NCBI GenBank assembly: GCA_036924285.1
Contig: JAYKYS010000010.1
Coordinates: 4,216,001-4,280,000, forward strand
Source of the DNA: Asterella californica
Lineage: Eukaryota; Streptophyta; Marchantiopsida; Marchantiales; Aytoniaceae
Direction of reading: 5' to 3'
Length of the DNA stretch: 64,000 nucleotides
The notes under the pieces were generated by a model. It did not search any database. It saw only the letters and a program-made list of their open reading frames with translations, and had not been told where the DNA came from. A program made the position numbers and the translations under genes. This document shows positions 36,901 through 46,253 of the stretch, one piece after another; position 1 is the stretch's first letter; every line of letters starts with the position of its first letter.

Positions 36901-38825
36901 TTTCGTTCTTCTCTCTCCTCTTCTGACGATGTATTTTCAGATTCTGAATCTGAAGAATTGGTACCTACATCAGAAGTAGTATCGACAACTTCTGACTCCC
37001 AGTAGTCCGATGTGGGTCGATCCGATTCCGACGTCCCAACTTGATCTCCGAGCAATGGAACTTTGATTCGGTGGTGATTCGGTCCGATGCGTAAATAACC
37101 TTTGTGTCAGTTATCCGTTGCATGTACTGCTCGAAGCCAAGGTCTTCCGAGTAACATTTCATAACTTGACTCTTTCAAGATTTGAAATGTCATGTTTACT
37201 TGCACTCCCATTACTGACACACAAACTCTTTCCAGCACTCCCAATGGTCTAACTCGCTGTCTATTAGCCATGCCCACCGTGATACTAGAAGGACGAGTTG
37301 GTACTAGATCCAACTTCCTCATGAGTCGTTCTGAGATGGCATTTACTGCCGATCCTCCATCGACAAGAACATCCGAGACATCTCTCCCATTGATACGAGC
37401 CTCTACTTTTGATGCCTTGTTGCACACCTCTCCTTCACTAGCATCTAAAGCACTCACACCGACAGTAGAAGGATTTACCTTCTTCTTCCGACCTCGTCGG
37501 GAGCTTAGACCGCTACGAAGTTCTTTCCTCACTGAAGGATTCAGAGCAATCAACTGTCCCACAGTAATGTTTGCTCGTTGCTTACCCACGTCTTCCACCA
37601 CATTGTATTTTGATTGCTCCATCGAAATTGTGAAATCAGTATTTCCCAATTTCTTCCGCCGTTCTTTGGTTTTTGAAGAAGATTTGCTACTCCGAGTATT
37701 TTGACTTGGAGAATCATCCATCACGACTGGTTCTCCCTCGTCGAAATACGTCCTCATCCTCTTCCTCTCTTGAGCCAACAGCTCTACAGATTGAAAACCT
37801 TCTCGTACATCTCGTGGCTCCAAGATGTCAATGCATGCTACACCCTTGTCCTTGCTTTGTGAAGTTGAAGCTCCATCCGCCGTTCCACTATTACGACTTG
37901 GACAATTACGTTGGAAATGTGATCCTCCGCACGTAAAACATCCTTGGTTCGTGTAGTTACTTGGTGATCCTTGCGGTGGTCCACCTCTAGACTGATAGTT
38001 CCCATAACCTCGTGAGCCTCCTCCAACATTTGGACTGCGGTGTTGCAACAAATTCACCATATTGATCTTCAAATCTGCCAGAGACTCTGTCAAACTTTTC
38101 AACTCATCACGAAAGTCGGGAGTAACAGATCTAGATGGTACAGTGACTGTAACCGCACTAGTAGGAGCTACCGGAGTCAGATTCTGAAATCGAACAGTCG
38201 GAACACTCGCAGGCGTCAGAGTTGGCATGATCGGCCCTTGCACATCTCCACATGCTGCCCCAACAGTCATTGGTTGCAAGTCGTCTCCATCCAGACTCTC
38301 TTCCATCCTGGTTGCGATCTTCACTGCATCAGCCTTCGAAGTTGGTCTCTCATACCGCACTTGTGTTCGAATCTCCGGCCTCAATCCCCCAATAAAATTC
38401 TTTGTGAGCATTGCTCCAATGCCCACCATCGTTGGTTCTACTACATCTCCACCCTTTCGTAAAACCACCCGAAACTTTTGTTCTAATTTCTCCACCCTCT
38501 CGGCGTAAGTCCTTACTTTCTCTTTCTCTCCTTGTTTGAGGTAAGTTACCTCTACCATTAACTTCTCGTAACTTTCATCGGGAAGAAAAGTTTCAATTAA
38601 GGCCTCCGTCAATACTTCCCAAGTATCAACTGGAGTCCCCACTATGCTTCTCTTCTTCCTATCCTCATACCATGTCAATGCAGAATTCTCAAGAAATTCA
38701 GGTATCAACCCTACCCACTCGCTCTTCTTTCGATCTCCATTGCCAATGCATGCTCTTTTGAAGTCTCTCACAAATCCTTCCACGTCTTCTCCATCCTTTC
38801 CGTAAAACACCGGAAGTTTCCCCAT
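33999..38825 (-). pseudogene. Gag-pol polyprotein of Ty3 element 1, two in-frame TGA codons
   Basis: One reading frame of 1609 codons, interrupted only by TGA at 37107-37109 (between protease and RT) and TGA at 35952-35954 (between RT and RNase H). Gag: capsid-like region near residues 1-180, then zinc knuckle CFTCGGSHFQRNC near 296-308. Protease: VLVDGGSAVNAI near 487, DGGS instead of the usual DTGA. RT: VCVDYKKLN, MPFGLCNAPATF and FIDD (the YxDD box, Tyr changed to Phe). RNase H: LYTDAS and VTDHKALKYIF. Integrase: an HHCC finger (H-x-H near CGGHF and H-K, then CKTCDVC) and the triad Asp in GIDFVG, Asp in VSDRG, Glu in GLVERT. No chromodomain at the C terminus. The upstream ORF at 38961-39425 is separate. 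Confidence 0.85.
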
Positions 38826-38960
38826 TCTTCTCTTCTTTTCTTCTTCTTACTCAAGGAACTGCTTGCGGATGTGAAGATCGCACTTCACCGCAATCCGCAA
38901 TTTCCCCGTTGAGCTCTCTCCTCTCCAAAGGTTGGAATAAGTTTGACCCTCATGGTCATC

Positions 38961-39425
38961 TTATCTCTCGTGTGACAGACTATCTCCATCCTCGCTAGAG
39001 GTCTTCACTCGTTCCGTTTCTACACTCAACCTTCTCTCGAGACCTTCGGCTACAGTTTCTAGCAAAGCAACCACTGCGCTACACTCGTGCTCAACTGGAA
39101 TCTCGTCCACTCCACATCTAGGACAAAAGGTTGTAGGATTAATGACGTCTTGTCTAGGGGAAGAAGGACCTATGTGTAAGCTTAAGTCGACCAACCTTCT
39201 TCGCTCACGCAAAAGTCTATTCTTCGTAGGACACTTGCTCACTTTATGTCCTTCTTCTCCACACAAAAAGCACCTCGAGTTCTTCTCCTGGTTCTTACGA
39301 CTACTCTCTGCTTCTTCCTCAAATTCTAGTCGAAATTCTCCTTTCGCCAGATCAGCGGTAACTATCACCGCATAGCCTTGAGGGATCTTGCTCAACCTCA
39401 ATTTCCACTCTTGCTGTCCTTCCAT
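38961..39425 (-). CDS. Small zinc-knuckle ORF upstream of gag in Ty3 element 1
   Basis: 154 residues from ATG to stop, lying between the primer-binding site and gag, 135 bp before the gag ATG. It has a clear CCHC knuckle, CFLCGEEGHKVSKC, near residues 52-65, and a second Cys/His cluster CPRCGVDEIPVEHEC near 101. The N-terminal part resembles a gag-associated domain more than a capsid. Most plant Ty3 elements have one gag, so a second, separate knuckle protein is unusual. It may bind the element's RNA or be a remnant of another gag. Function is inferred only from the knuckle. Confidence 0.6.
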   Translation of the reverse strand: MEGQQEWKLRLSKIPQGYAVIVTADLAKGEFRLEFEEEAESSRKNQEKNSRCFLCGEEGHKVSKCPTKNRLLRERRRLVDLSLHIGPSSPRQDVINPTTFCPRCGVDEIPVEHECSAVVALLETVAEGLERRLSVETERVKTSSEDGDSLSHER

Positions 39426-39995
39426 GACGATGATCCGTCATACATCTCTCTCGCTATATAGCTTGTTTGACAGTTTTGATCACTCGACTATCTTCTCACT
39501 TAGCAATCTCTCACATTACTAAGTAGAAGCTTAACTTGTCAACCTTGAGCCTTAGAGATCGAACATAACCCTCTCAAGAATTCTGAAATTCTTTCACTCT
39601 TTTACTTCAGCAAGCGATATAACAGATTTGACCCCCCTTCACTTCGAATGCCATAACTCCAGTTCTACTCGATCAATTCACGCATGATTTGGGTGCCTAG
39701 ATAGCTTATCTTCCAAGCTATCAGCATGGAAGATTTCAAGGTCTAACTCTAAAAACTGAAAATATGAAACTGACTGTAAACTCCTTCCCGAGAGCTCACT
39801 ATTTGATATCGAAAAACCTCCTTAACTTCCGAAAGACATAACTCTCTCCTCACAATTGATCTCTCGGAGATATCAAGCTTATTGGAAAGCTTATCTTGCC
39901 CTCTATAACATGGTGTATGTACAAAGGTTCTGAACTCATGCTCAAAAACAGACATGAACTGTACTAACGACTAAATACGAATCTTTGTATCGAGG

Positions 39996-40012
39996 TCCCG
40001 GCAACGGAACCA
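39996..40012 (-). promoter_or_regulatory. Primer-binding site of Ty3 element 1
   Basis: Read on minus, TGGTTCCGTTGCCGGGA begins 4 bases inside the 5' LTR. The TGG start and the GTTGCCGGGA ending have the form of a sequence complementary to a tRNA 3' end including CCA. The exact tRNA was not identified; tRNA-Asp-type plant sites are similar. Confidence 0.7.
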
Positions 40013-40016
40013 AAAA

Positions 40017-40815
40017 TGTAAGCCGGCCTGTCTCTCACCCAAGGGTACCTCAGATGACTAGGATTACTAGTGCATCTTAATTACAAAGATTCTATCATAC
40101 CCATGCTCACTTCACTCAACACTCTGACCCGTATGTTCACATCGGTCCCTCTAATAGCGTTCCTGCAAACAAGTTCTAACCCCGCCTTCCACATTGCATC
40201 ACATAGTATTCAAGGACTCCCAAGGTCTCCAATGCTCACTTTACTTATAGACAGGAAAATGAGAGTGTCTTCCACCTTCTCAACTCCTCCTTATATACTC
40301 TACAACTTCTTACCGTGGTAACTTTCACTAAGTTACGTTACCTCATGGTAAGTGCGCAATCCAAAATAATAAAACTTCTAAAGGCTACTAAGACTTAAGA
40401 ATAGCACACACATTACTTGTTCTACTTTACTAAAGTAAGAGATTCTCCTACTTTAGCTTTTGTAAAGTGTTAACTTTCCACGCTATCCAGTCGAAAGACG
40501 ACAACACACTAATACGTCTTTTGAGGAGCATCTTTAGATCTTTGTGCATGACTTTTCATCATGCATCCAATCAGCGATGGTCAACAAAGTCACATACTTT
40601 TGGAAAGCATATTTAGAGCTCCGCACTTGTCATATAGTGCCATAGTGGAACCTCTAATAGTTTCCTCAACTTAGTTATAACTATCTCAGCTAGTTATGAC
40701 TACTTTTGATCACTCTAAATTTAGATCTTCAAACTAGAGTAACCTTTAAGATAGTCATACCTAATGAAATGTATATAAGCATACACACAAATAATGGGAT
40801 ACTTGTGGTGTGACA
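40017..40815 (-). repeat. 5' LTR of Ty3 element 1
   Basis: 799 bp, begins TGTAAGCCGG and ends GTGTGACA when read on plus. It matches the 3' LTR with only a few substitutions and lacks that copy's extra 26-bp unit. Confidence 0.9.
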
Positions 40816-40852
40816 GTTCGCCCTCCCCAAGAAAGACTCTCGCTCCGACAAC

Positions 40853-41694
40853 GGAAACAGAGGCCATCCCAGTGATAGGGTGCCTGCCTAGGAGGAAAGT
40901 GGTCTCATGATCAATTCCCTCTGGTCTACGTTTCCTATTCCGACATGTTGGCCTCCCGGAAGGGAGTCTATGTTGGATATGTAGCCACGTCTTGCATATC
41001 TAGGGGTGGGAGATCAATATCTCCTTTAATCGTGGGCTTCCTGACCTAAGCCTTGGCATGCCACCTTGAATATACCATGGGAGATACCTGGTGTGCATAT
41101 GGGAGAGGGCTGTAAGTCCTGTGGGGCAGCCCCCATAAGTGTTGGGACTTCGACCTACATTGGATGGCTTGTGGTATATTCAAGGTGGCATCAAGATGGC
41201 ATCAATAGCACGGGAAACTTTTATTAATCAAGTTAAGTAATCATGGTGTCAGCTTAGAAAAGGGGATTGTGGACCTTTTATTTATCAAAGGATCAGCTTA
41301 GCTAGGGGAATGCTTTGATAAGTAGTTCTGCTTATAAAGACAATAGGGGGGGAGCTTAGCTGGGGGCTTATCTTTTAGGTAAATCAACTTGCGGCAGTTT
41401 TCGACCGAGACTTTTTAGAAAGAACTGACAGAAGAGAGAGGAGACGCTCGCAAGAGAGGGGAGAGAGATTTTTGACAACTGAAGATTTTGAGGGTGGAGT
41501 AGACATCGAAATAAAGTCCATTTGAGTCTTGAAAGGCCTATTTGAGTATCTGAGTGTTTGATTTATATTTGGTGAACGTACGAGATAGAATTTTGAGTTC
41601 TCATTGTCGACATCAATCTATTTTCTTTTTGATCATTTTCTTGATCAATCACAGTCAGGAGGTTCACCTCTCCAAGAAATACTCTCGTCACGAC
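40853..41694 (+). mobile_element. tRNA-headed repeat element, copy 2
   Basis: The head (40853-40935) is again 83 nt, but its acceptor-like ends are GGAAACA and GTTTCC instead of GGAACCA and TGGTTCC, so both sides of the pairing changed together. The body is homologous to copy 1 through the GGCATCAAGATGGCATCAA phrase (near 41188), the GGGGGGAGCTTAGCTGGGG phrase and the terminal TCAATCACAGTCAGGAGGTT, ending near CGTCACGAC. It is shorter than copy 1 through internal deletions. It directly abuts copy 1 head-to-tail. Confidence 0.6.
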
Positions 41695-44600
41695 AGCGCA
41701 GACTGTTCCATGTCTCTTTTTTTACCTCGCCAACTTGCTGCTTCTCCGCCTCGTTCGAAACGACTCTGGAGTCAAGATTTTCTCACGAACTCTGGTGGGA
41801 TATTGATATCAGATTTTGTGACTGTAAAATAGTTCGAAAGTTCGCTCACTCGTTTCTTCATTGCTGTCACTGCTGATACCTCGTAGGTCTTGCTGTTTGC
41901 CAATCGCTTGGGAGTTTTTTCTCGTGCTTAGGACTAGATTCTGCTATCAAGACAGTAGTGTGCATTTGTCCTTTTACATAGTTGTTCCAATGTTCATTTC
42001 TACTGCCGCGCGCTCCCATGATAAGTTTATTGATATGACAGTTTGAACCTCGCATTGTGGCTCTGGAGTCGGGTTCAATCGCATGAGCAATTTCAAGATC
42101 GCACTTTCGAGAATGTGTTTGAGTAGTACTTTTTACGTATATGATCTCATCGATTGTGGATTAGAGACTTGTGCAAGATTTCTTGGTGGCTGTTAGTCCA
42201 TAGGTAGTTGTGAGACTGTGTGACTGGGTTCATCGTTGTTGGACTTTCATGACAGTTTGGGCTTTCAGCAGATTCTTCATACATTGCGTTACATTATTCT
42301 CTGCTTTTTATATTCTCAATAGCTTCTTGGTCTTCTCTTCTTTGCAGTCCATTGCATAATGTTTCATAGCAAGAAGGATAGACGTGTGAGGTGAGACAGT
42401 GTCGAGGAATACTGGATTATCAAAGGAGGGGCTCTTTTCGACCGTGAATATCGTGTTTGTGATGAAGACCTACGGGAATGATTTCTCTTGTTTATGAAAG
42501 TAGCGAAGGAGATGTCTGGTATCAAAGAAGCTCGGGTAGTCTTTGATAGTGACCATGAACTGCTTGGGTGTATCGCTGCTGCATTTTTTGAGAAAATCGT
42601 CAAGAAGTAACGTTATCAAGTTTACAGAGAATTGACGATGATCTTGAGATATGGAGATCGCAAAAATGTCTCAAAAGATGAAATTGTTCAGAAATGAAGC
42701 ACATGAGTGCAGAAGAAGCTACATATGACTCTGTATATTGGTGATTGACGAGATAGCTATAAATTTGACCCATAGTGTATTGCATTCCTGCAAATAATAT
42801 TTATACGACCTTAATTAGTTTCGAGCATAGCATAGTGAAAATACAAATAAATATTTATAACTAAAATACTATAGATAATATCATTCCTGCTGAAATATGA
42901 GACGAAATGAAAATAGTTTGGTAGTACTGACCAATGAGCTTGATCATTGTCTAAATATTTTTTTGGGAGCTCATCTTTATCATCAGACGTACGACGCACA
43001 AGAACTCGACTGAAAGCAGGTTGTCGTCGAACTGTGGTATCATTCTGCCTGCGTTTTCTTCTCATAATCATTTCTCTACGAATATTCTCGTTCTAATACC
43101 TTCGGATCATTCTTTCTCTTGTACGGCTTGATGGAGTCTTTTCATTCGTTGGCTATTCATTGCATCGAGTGTTTCTCTTTTTACATGTGCAAAATCCAGA
43201 TGGGGTGTCAAAGTATCAGCCATTGACTGTCAGCGGCTCGTTACAAGAAGTAAAAAGTCAAATCAAGTGAAAAACTTTTGCTTGAGATCCGTTCAAACGA
43301 AATAAGCAAAAGAAGTAGCAGTTCAAGCAATTCTCCACGTACTTAGCTTAGAAACAAAGAATAAAAAATTACGACATCATATAGTACTCATTACGCAGTT
43401 TCCTCCACCTACTATAGCGGTGGAGCTATAGCTCTTCCGCATCATACGGGGCACGGATTGCCGGGTCTCTGACAAAATCTTCCACTGATGGAACAAATAA
43501 TTGTACCTCAGGACGATCCACACGAGCTGGTTTCTGGCCAAAGCCCGAGGCTTTTTTCAAGTGTTTCCAGACTCGTTGATGGAGGACTAGTTACTAGAGT
43601 ACTGTACAGTTCTGTTCTAGGTCACCTTTCGCTTTCGGGTCTCAGCCATTCGGTTCACGTGATCACGCATCTCTCTCTCGTATTCTTGACGGCCAACAGA
43701 AGCTTCCAAGCTTCGACGACGTAAGCTTTGTACGTTCCTCTACTACGCTCGATAGCCTCCTTCAGCTCTATGCTCCAGAGACCACAGTTTGACAAGTACT
43801 GTCATCAGCTTTGGCGCCGTAGCTGTCACCGCAGTCCAGACTCCAGACGCCGTCACTTCACTTTGTCTTCCCACCAAGGCAAGACCGCAGTTCTAATTAC
43901 TCGCTTACCAAGTTTAGGGTTATGTACAACACAATCAGTTTTCATTCTCTCATTCTATACAGAGATTTACTTACACCGTACCCCTAAAACGTTCTTCGTG
44001 GCTTGACTTCACCTCTCTTAAGATTATATTACTAGATCACATCCCTGACTGGCAGTAGAGAGTCAACAATCCTTTACCGCTATTGTAAAAACATTGCAAA
44101 ATAATAAGTAAGAGATCGAACGGGCTGATGATCTGCTACAACGACACTTTAAACTGACTTCCTGGGGAGCTGTTCAATCATATTTCTTTCACCACCAAAG
44201 TATGAGGTGAGTGTATAGTAATAAACTTTTTAAACCATTTTGCATCTGCTTTTATATGTGTTTAGTCACTAATACATGTAATCACACAAAGTTAAAGACA
44301 AATCGTGTGACTATAACAAGGTTCTACCATATTCTTATATTTCTTGTTGTTCAATCCTTTTTGTCCATTAGTGAGAAGGAAAATCTACATCTACATATAT
44401 TTTGTTTTCGAAATACAGTCAAACCAAGAAATTCAAATTGTCTCCATCAGTCAAATATGCATCTGTAGAAATTTTATATTTATATTTAAAAATAATAACT
44501 ATATATAAGTATTAAATGATAACTTCGCATAGATTTGCAGGACAATAAAAACATAACCTAAAAAACAGAGCATAGATAAATAAGCTTTCTAAACTACAAT

Positions 44601-45191
44601 TGCAAAAGATGATTAACAAACATAGTTAATTTATTCCAGACTCTAAACATATTAATTTATTATCTAAGCATCCGATCGTACTGCCCATCTAGAAAGGTTA
44701 CTTCTTCGTTCAAGGACGAGGTTGGGACCATTAGCATGAAAGGCCTATTCACTTGAAAGGAATAGTTTTGCAACCGCACTACGCTTCTTACCCACCACGA
44801 TCAGGATATTGTCAGTGGCTCCACTGTGAAATTCGTGGTGCACGAGCGGAGGAACAATGCGTCACGCGTAAACAGGATAAAGGATTCCCGGGCCTTTTAG
44901 ATCTCAGCGGCCTCAGTGACCAATCATCATAATTTCATGATACACTTTTAGTTCCAAATCCTAGGTATACGAGTTCTCTACGGCGTCAAAGACAGGAAGG
45001 GTTATATTTACTAAAAACAGATTATAGACTGATAGTTCGAAAATGTAATCACAATGCAGTTTGAATCCTTATCACCAATCTTACCTGGCCTATTATGCGT
45101 GCAAAGTGCAGTTTGTGGAAAAAAGATAGAAAATGACAAAAATCTGTGCGGGAGACTAAAATTGACAAGACGGTGTACTGTGTCCTGTACT
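41695..45191. other. Mostly unassigned sequence
   Basis: Apart from the broken frame at 42359-42610, no gene is recognised. A minus-strand frame at 42811-43071 starts with a basic stretch (MIMRRKRRQNDTTVRRQPAF) but has no known domain. A phrase around 43125-43170 (GGCTATTCATTG) recurs near 57195 and, inverted, near 54455-54475, marking a dispersed repeat. The remainder is AT-rich. Confidence 0.4.
42359..42610 (+). pseudogene. Broken small ORF, weakly similar to the 137-residue orphan protein
   Basis: Read from ATG at 42359, the frame has TGA codons after 11 and again about 40 codons in, then continues to TAA at 42608-42610. The readable part includes DLRE, FLLFMKVAKEMSG and LLGCIAAAFFEKIVKK. 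This shares a loose pattern (RE-x-F-x-x-F, later C-x-A-A-F and terminal KK) with the product of 16349-16762. The similarity is weak and read by eye. Confidence 0.3.
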
Positions 45192-46203
45192 TGTAACGCC
45201 GTTTACTTTTAAAAAGGGCTGTGATTAAATGACGTCACATGGTGGCTACAAGATGATACGAAGGGCTCTCCAGGACTAGATAAGGGGTTCGTGAACCCTA
45301 AATGTCTCATTGAACGTTTTTCACTTCTTGGCTTCAGGTCACTGCGCATGGTTCTCAGGTTGGTGGCTGGCAGAGAGATTGATTAGAGACTGTACGAGAC
45401 CAGAGAGTGAAGTCTTATCAGACCAGGGAGCATAGGTTGAGTGGATCCTTAGCATAGCCTTATCAGAAAGAATAGAGGCAGGCTGGAACTGTGTTTTGAC
45501 TACACTGGGCATAGACTGTGGGTGAATAGTTACCGGTTAAGGGTACCAAGGAGATTTCAGTGCTGATCAGATCTGTATTTTGAGATAGTTTGTTGAGTGG
45601 AAGATTTCAGCGTTCAGGGTGAAGATTCCTGAAGAGATAGCGTTCTGGAGGGAAATTATCAGGAGATTTGCAGAGCAGTGAAGAATTTCCGACCTAAGAG
45701 CTCTTCGAGACCTTGTTAGTAAGAAAACACCGTGTAATGTATATGAGCCCGTGATTTGCTTTGTTATATGATAAGCAAGCTTGGATTGAGTGCCAAAGTT
45801 GGATTGAAGAGTCTGGTGTGGAGTTGACTCTATTTCGGTGTGCCTTCCTACTTCCTAGCATCTACTAGGTCTCCTAGTCTTGGCGGTTGCTCCTTGTGGG
45901 TCCTGGCGTTCCGACTTGATCACCAGTAGCGGAAGCGCTGCCCAAATTTTATGCAACCCAGGTCTAGAATAGTTCCACCTGTATTTAGCAACCTAAGATT
46001 GACCAGAGACCTACAAAAGACTAGTTGGTTATTCGAAACTCGTCCAACAGTTATCAAATCCTCGGTGCTCATTAGCTGATAGTTTAACGAACTGGATCTG
46101 GAGACACAAATAAAGTATACAGGTCTCTAGGGAGGTTCACGTTCGGCAGTTCATTGGTTAGAGATTAAAGAATCTGTTCCGAGATCTGCGGTCGAACGTT
46201 ACA
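45192..46203 (+). repeat. 5' LTR of Ty3 chromovirus
   Basis: 1012 bp, TGTAACGCC to CGTTACA, so the ends themselves form a short inverted repeat (TGTAACG and CGTTACA). It differs from the 3' LTR at about a dozen positions by eye, roughly 1 percent. Confidence 0.93.
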
Positions 46204-46205
46204 GT

Positions 46206-46217
46206 TGGTATCAGAGC
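46206..46217 (+). promoter_or_regulatory. Primer-binding site, initiator tRNA-Met
   Basis: TGGTATCAGAGC, the classic plant retrotransposon site complementary to the 3' end of initiator tRNA-Met, two bases after the 5' LTR. Confidence 0.92.
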
Positions 46218-46253
46218 AGGTTCATGTTGAATCTTTGCTGAACACCATCGACA

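Larger units (their letters stand above)
33161..40815 (-). mobile_element. Ty3 (Gypsy) LTR retrotransposon, complete but with in-frame stops
   Basis: Full element on minus: 5' LTR 40017-40815, primer-binding site 39996-40012, a small zinc-knuckle ORF (39425-38961), gag-pol (38825-33999), polypurine tract near 33986-34001, 3' LTR 33161-33985. LTRs begin TG and end CA. GTTC flanks both sides (33157-33160 and 40816-40819), a 4-bp target duplication. The pre-insertion site can be inferred by comparison with the related sequence at 41645-41690. Domain order protease, RT, RNase H, integrase places it in Ty3. No chromodomain is seen. Confidence 0.9.
31882..40852 (+). mobile_element. tRNA-headed repeat element, copy 1, split by a nested Ty3 element
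   Basis: The head (31882-31964, 83 nt) looks like a tRNA: GGAACCA at the start pairs with TGGTTCC at the end, with box-A-like CAGTGATAGGGCGCC and box-B-like AGATCAATCC. About 1.2 kb of body follows, including the twice-repeated phrase CAGGGGGCAGCTTAAG near 32406 and 32465. The body stops at 33160, where a complete Ty3 element begins, and resumes at 40816-40852. The last 37 bases line up with the end of copy 2 (41656-41694). The head resembles plant SINEs, but the body is much longer than a usual SINE. Confidence 0.6.

Noticed and set aside
34226..38508. Plus-strand frames over Ty3 element 1 (170 codons at 37192, 140 at 38040 and others)
   Set aside because: Antisense shadows of the minus-strand gag-pol.
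33214..40321. Identical 83-codon frames at 33214-33465 and 40070-40321
   Set aside because: They are the same stretch of the two LTRs of Ty3 element 1, not duplicated genes.
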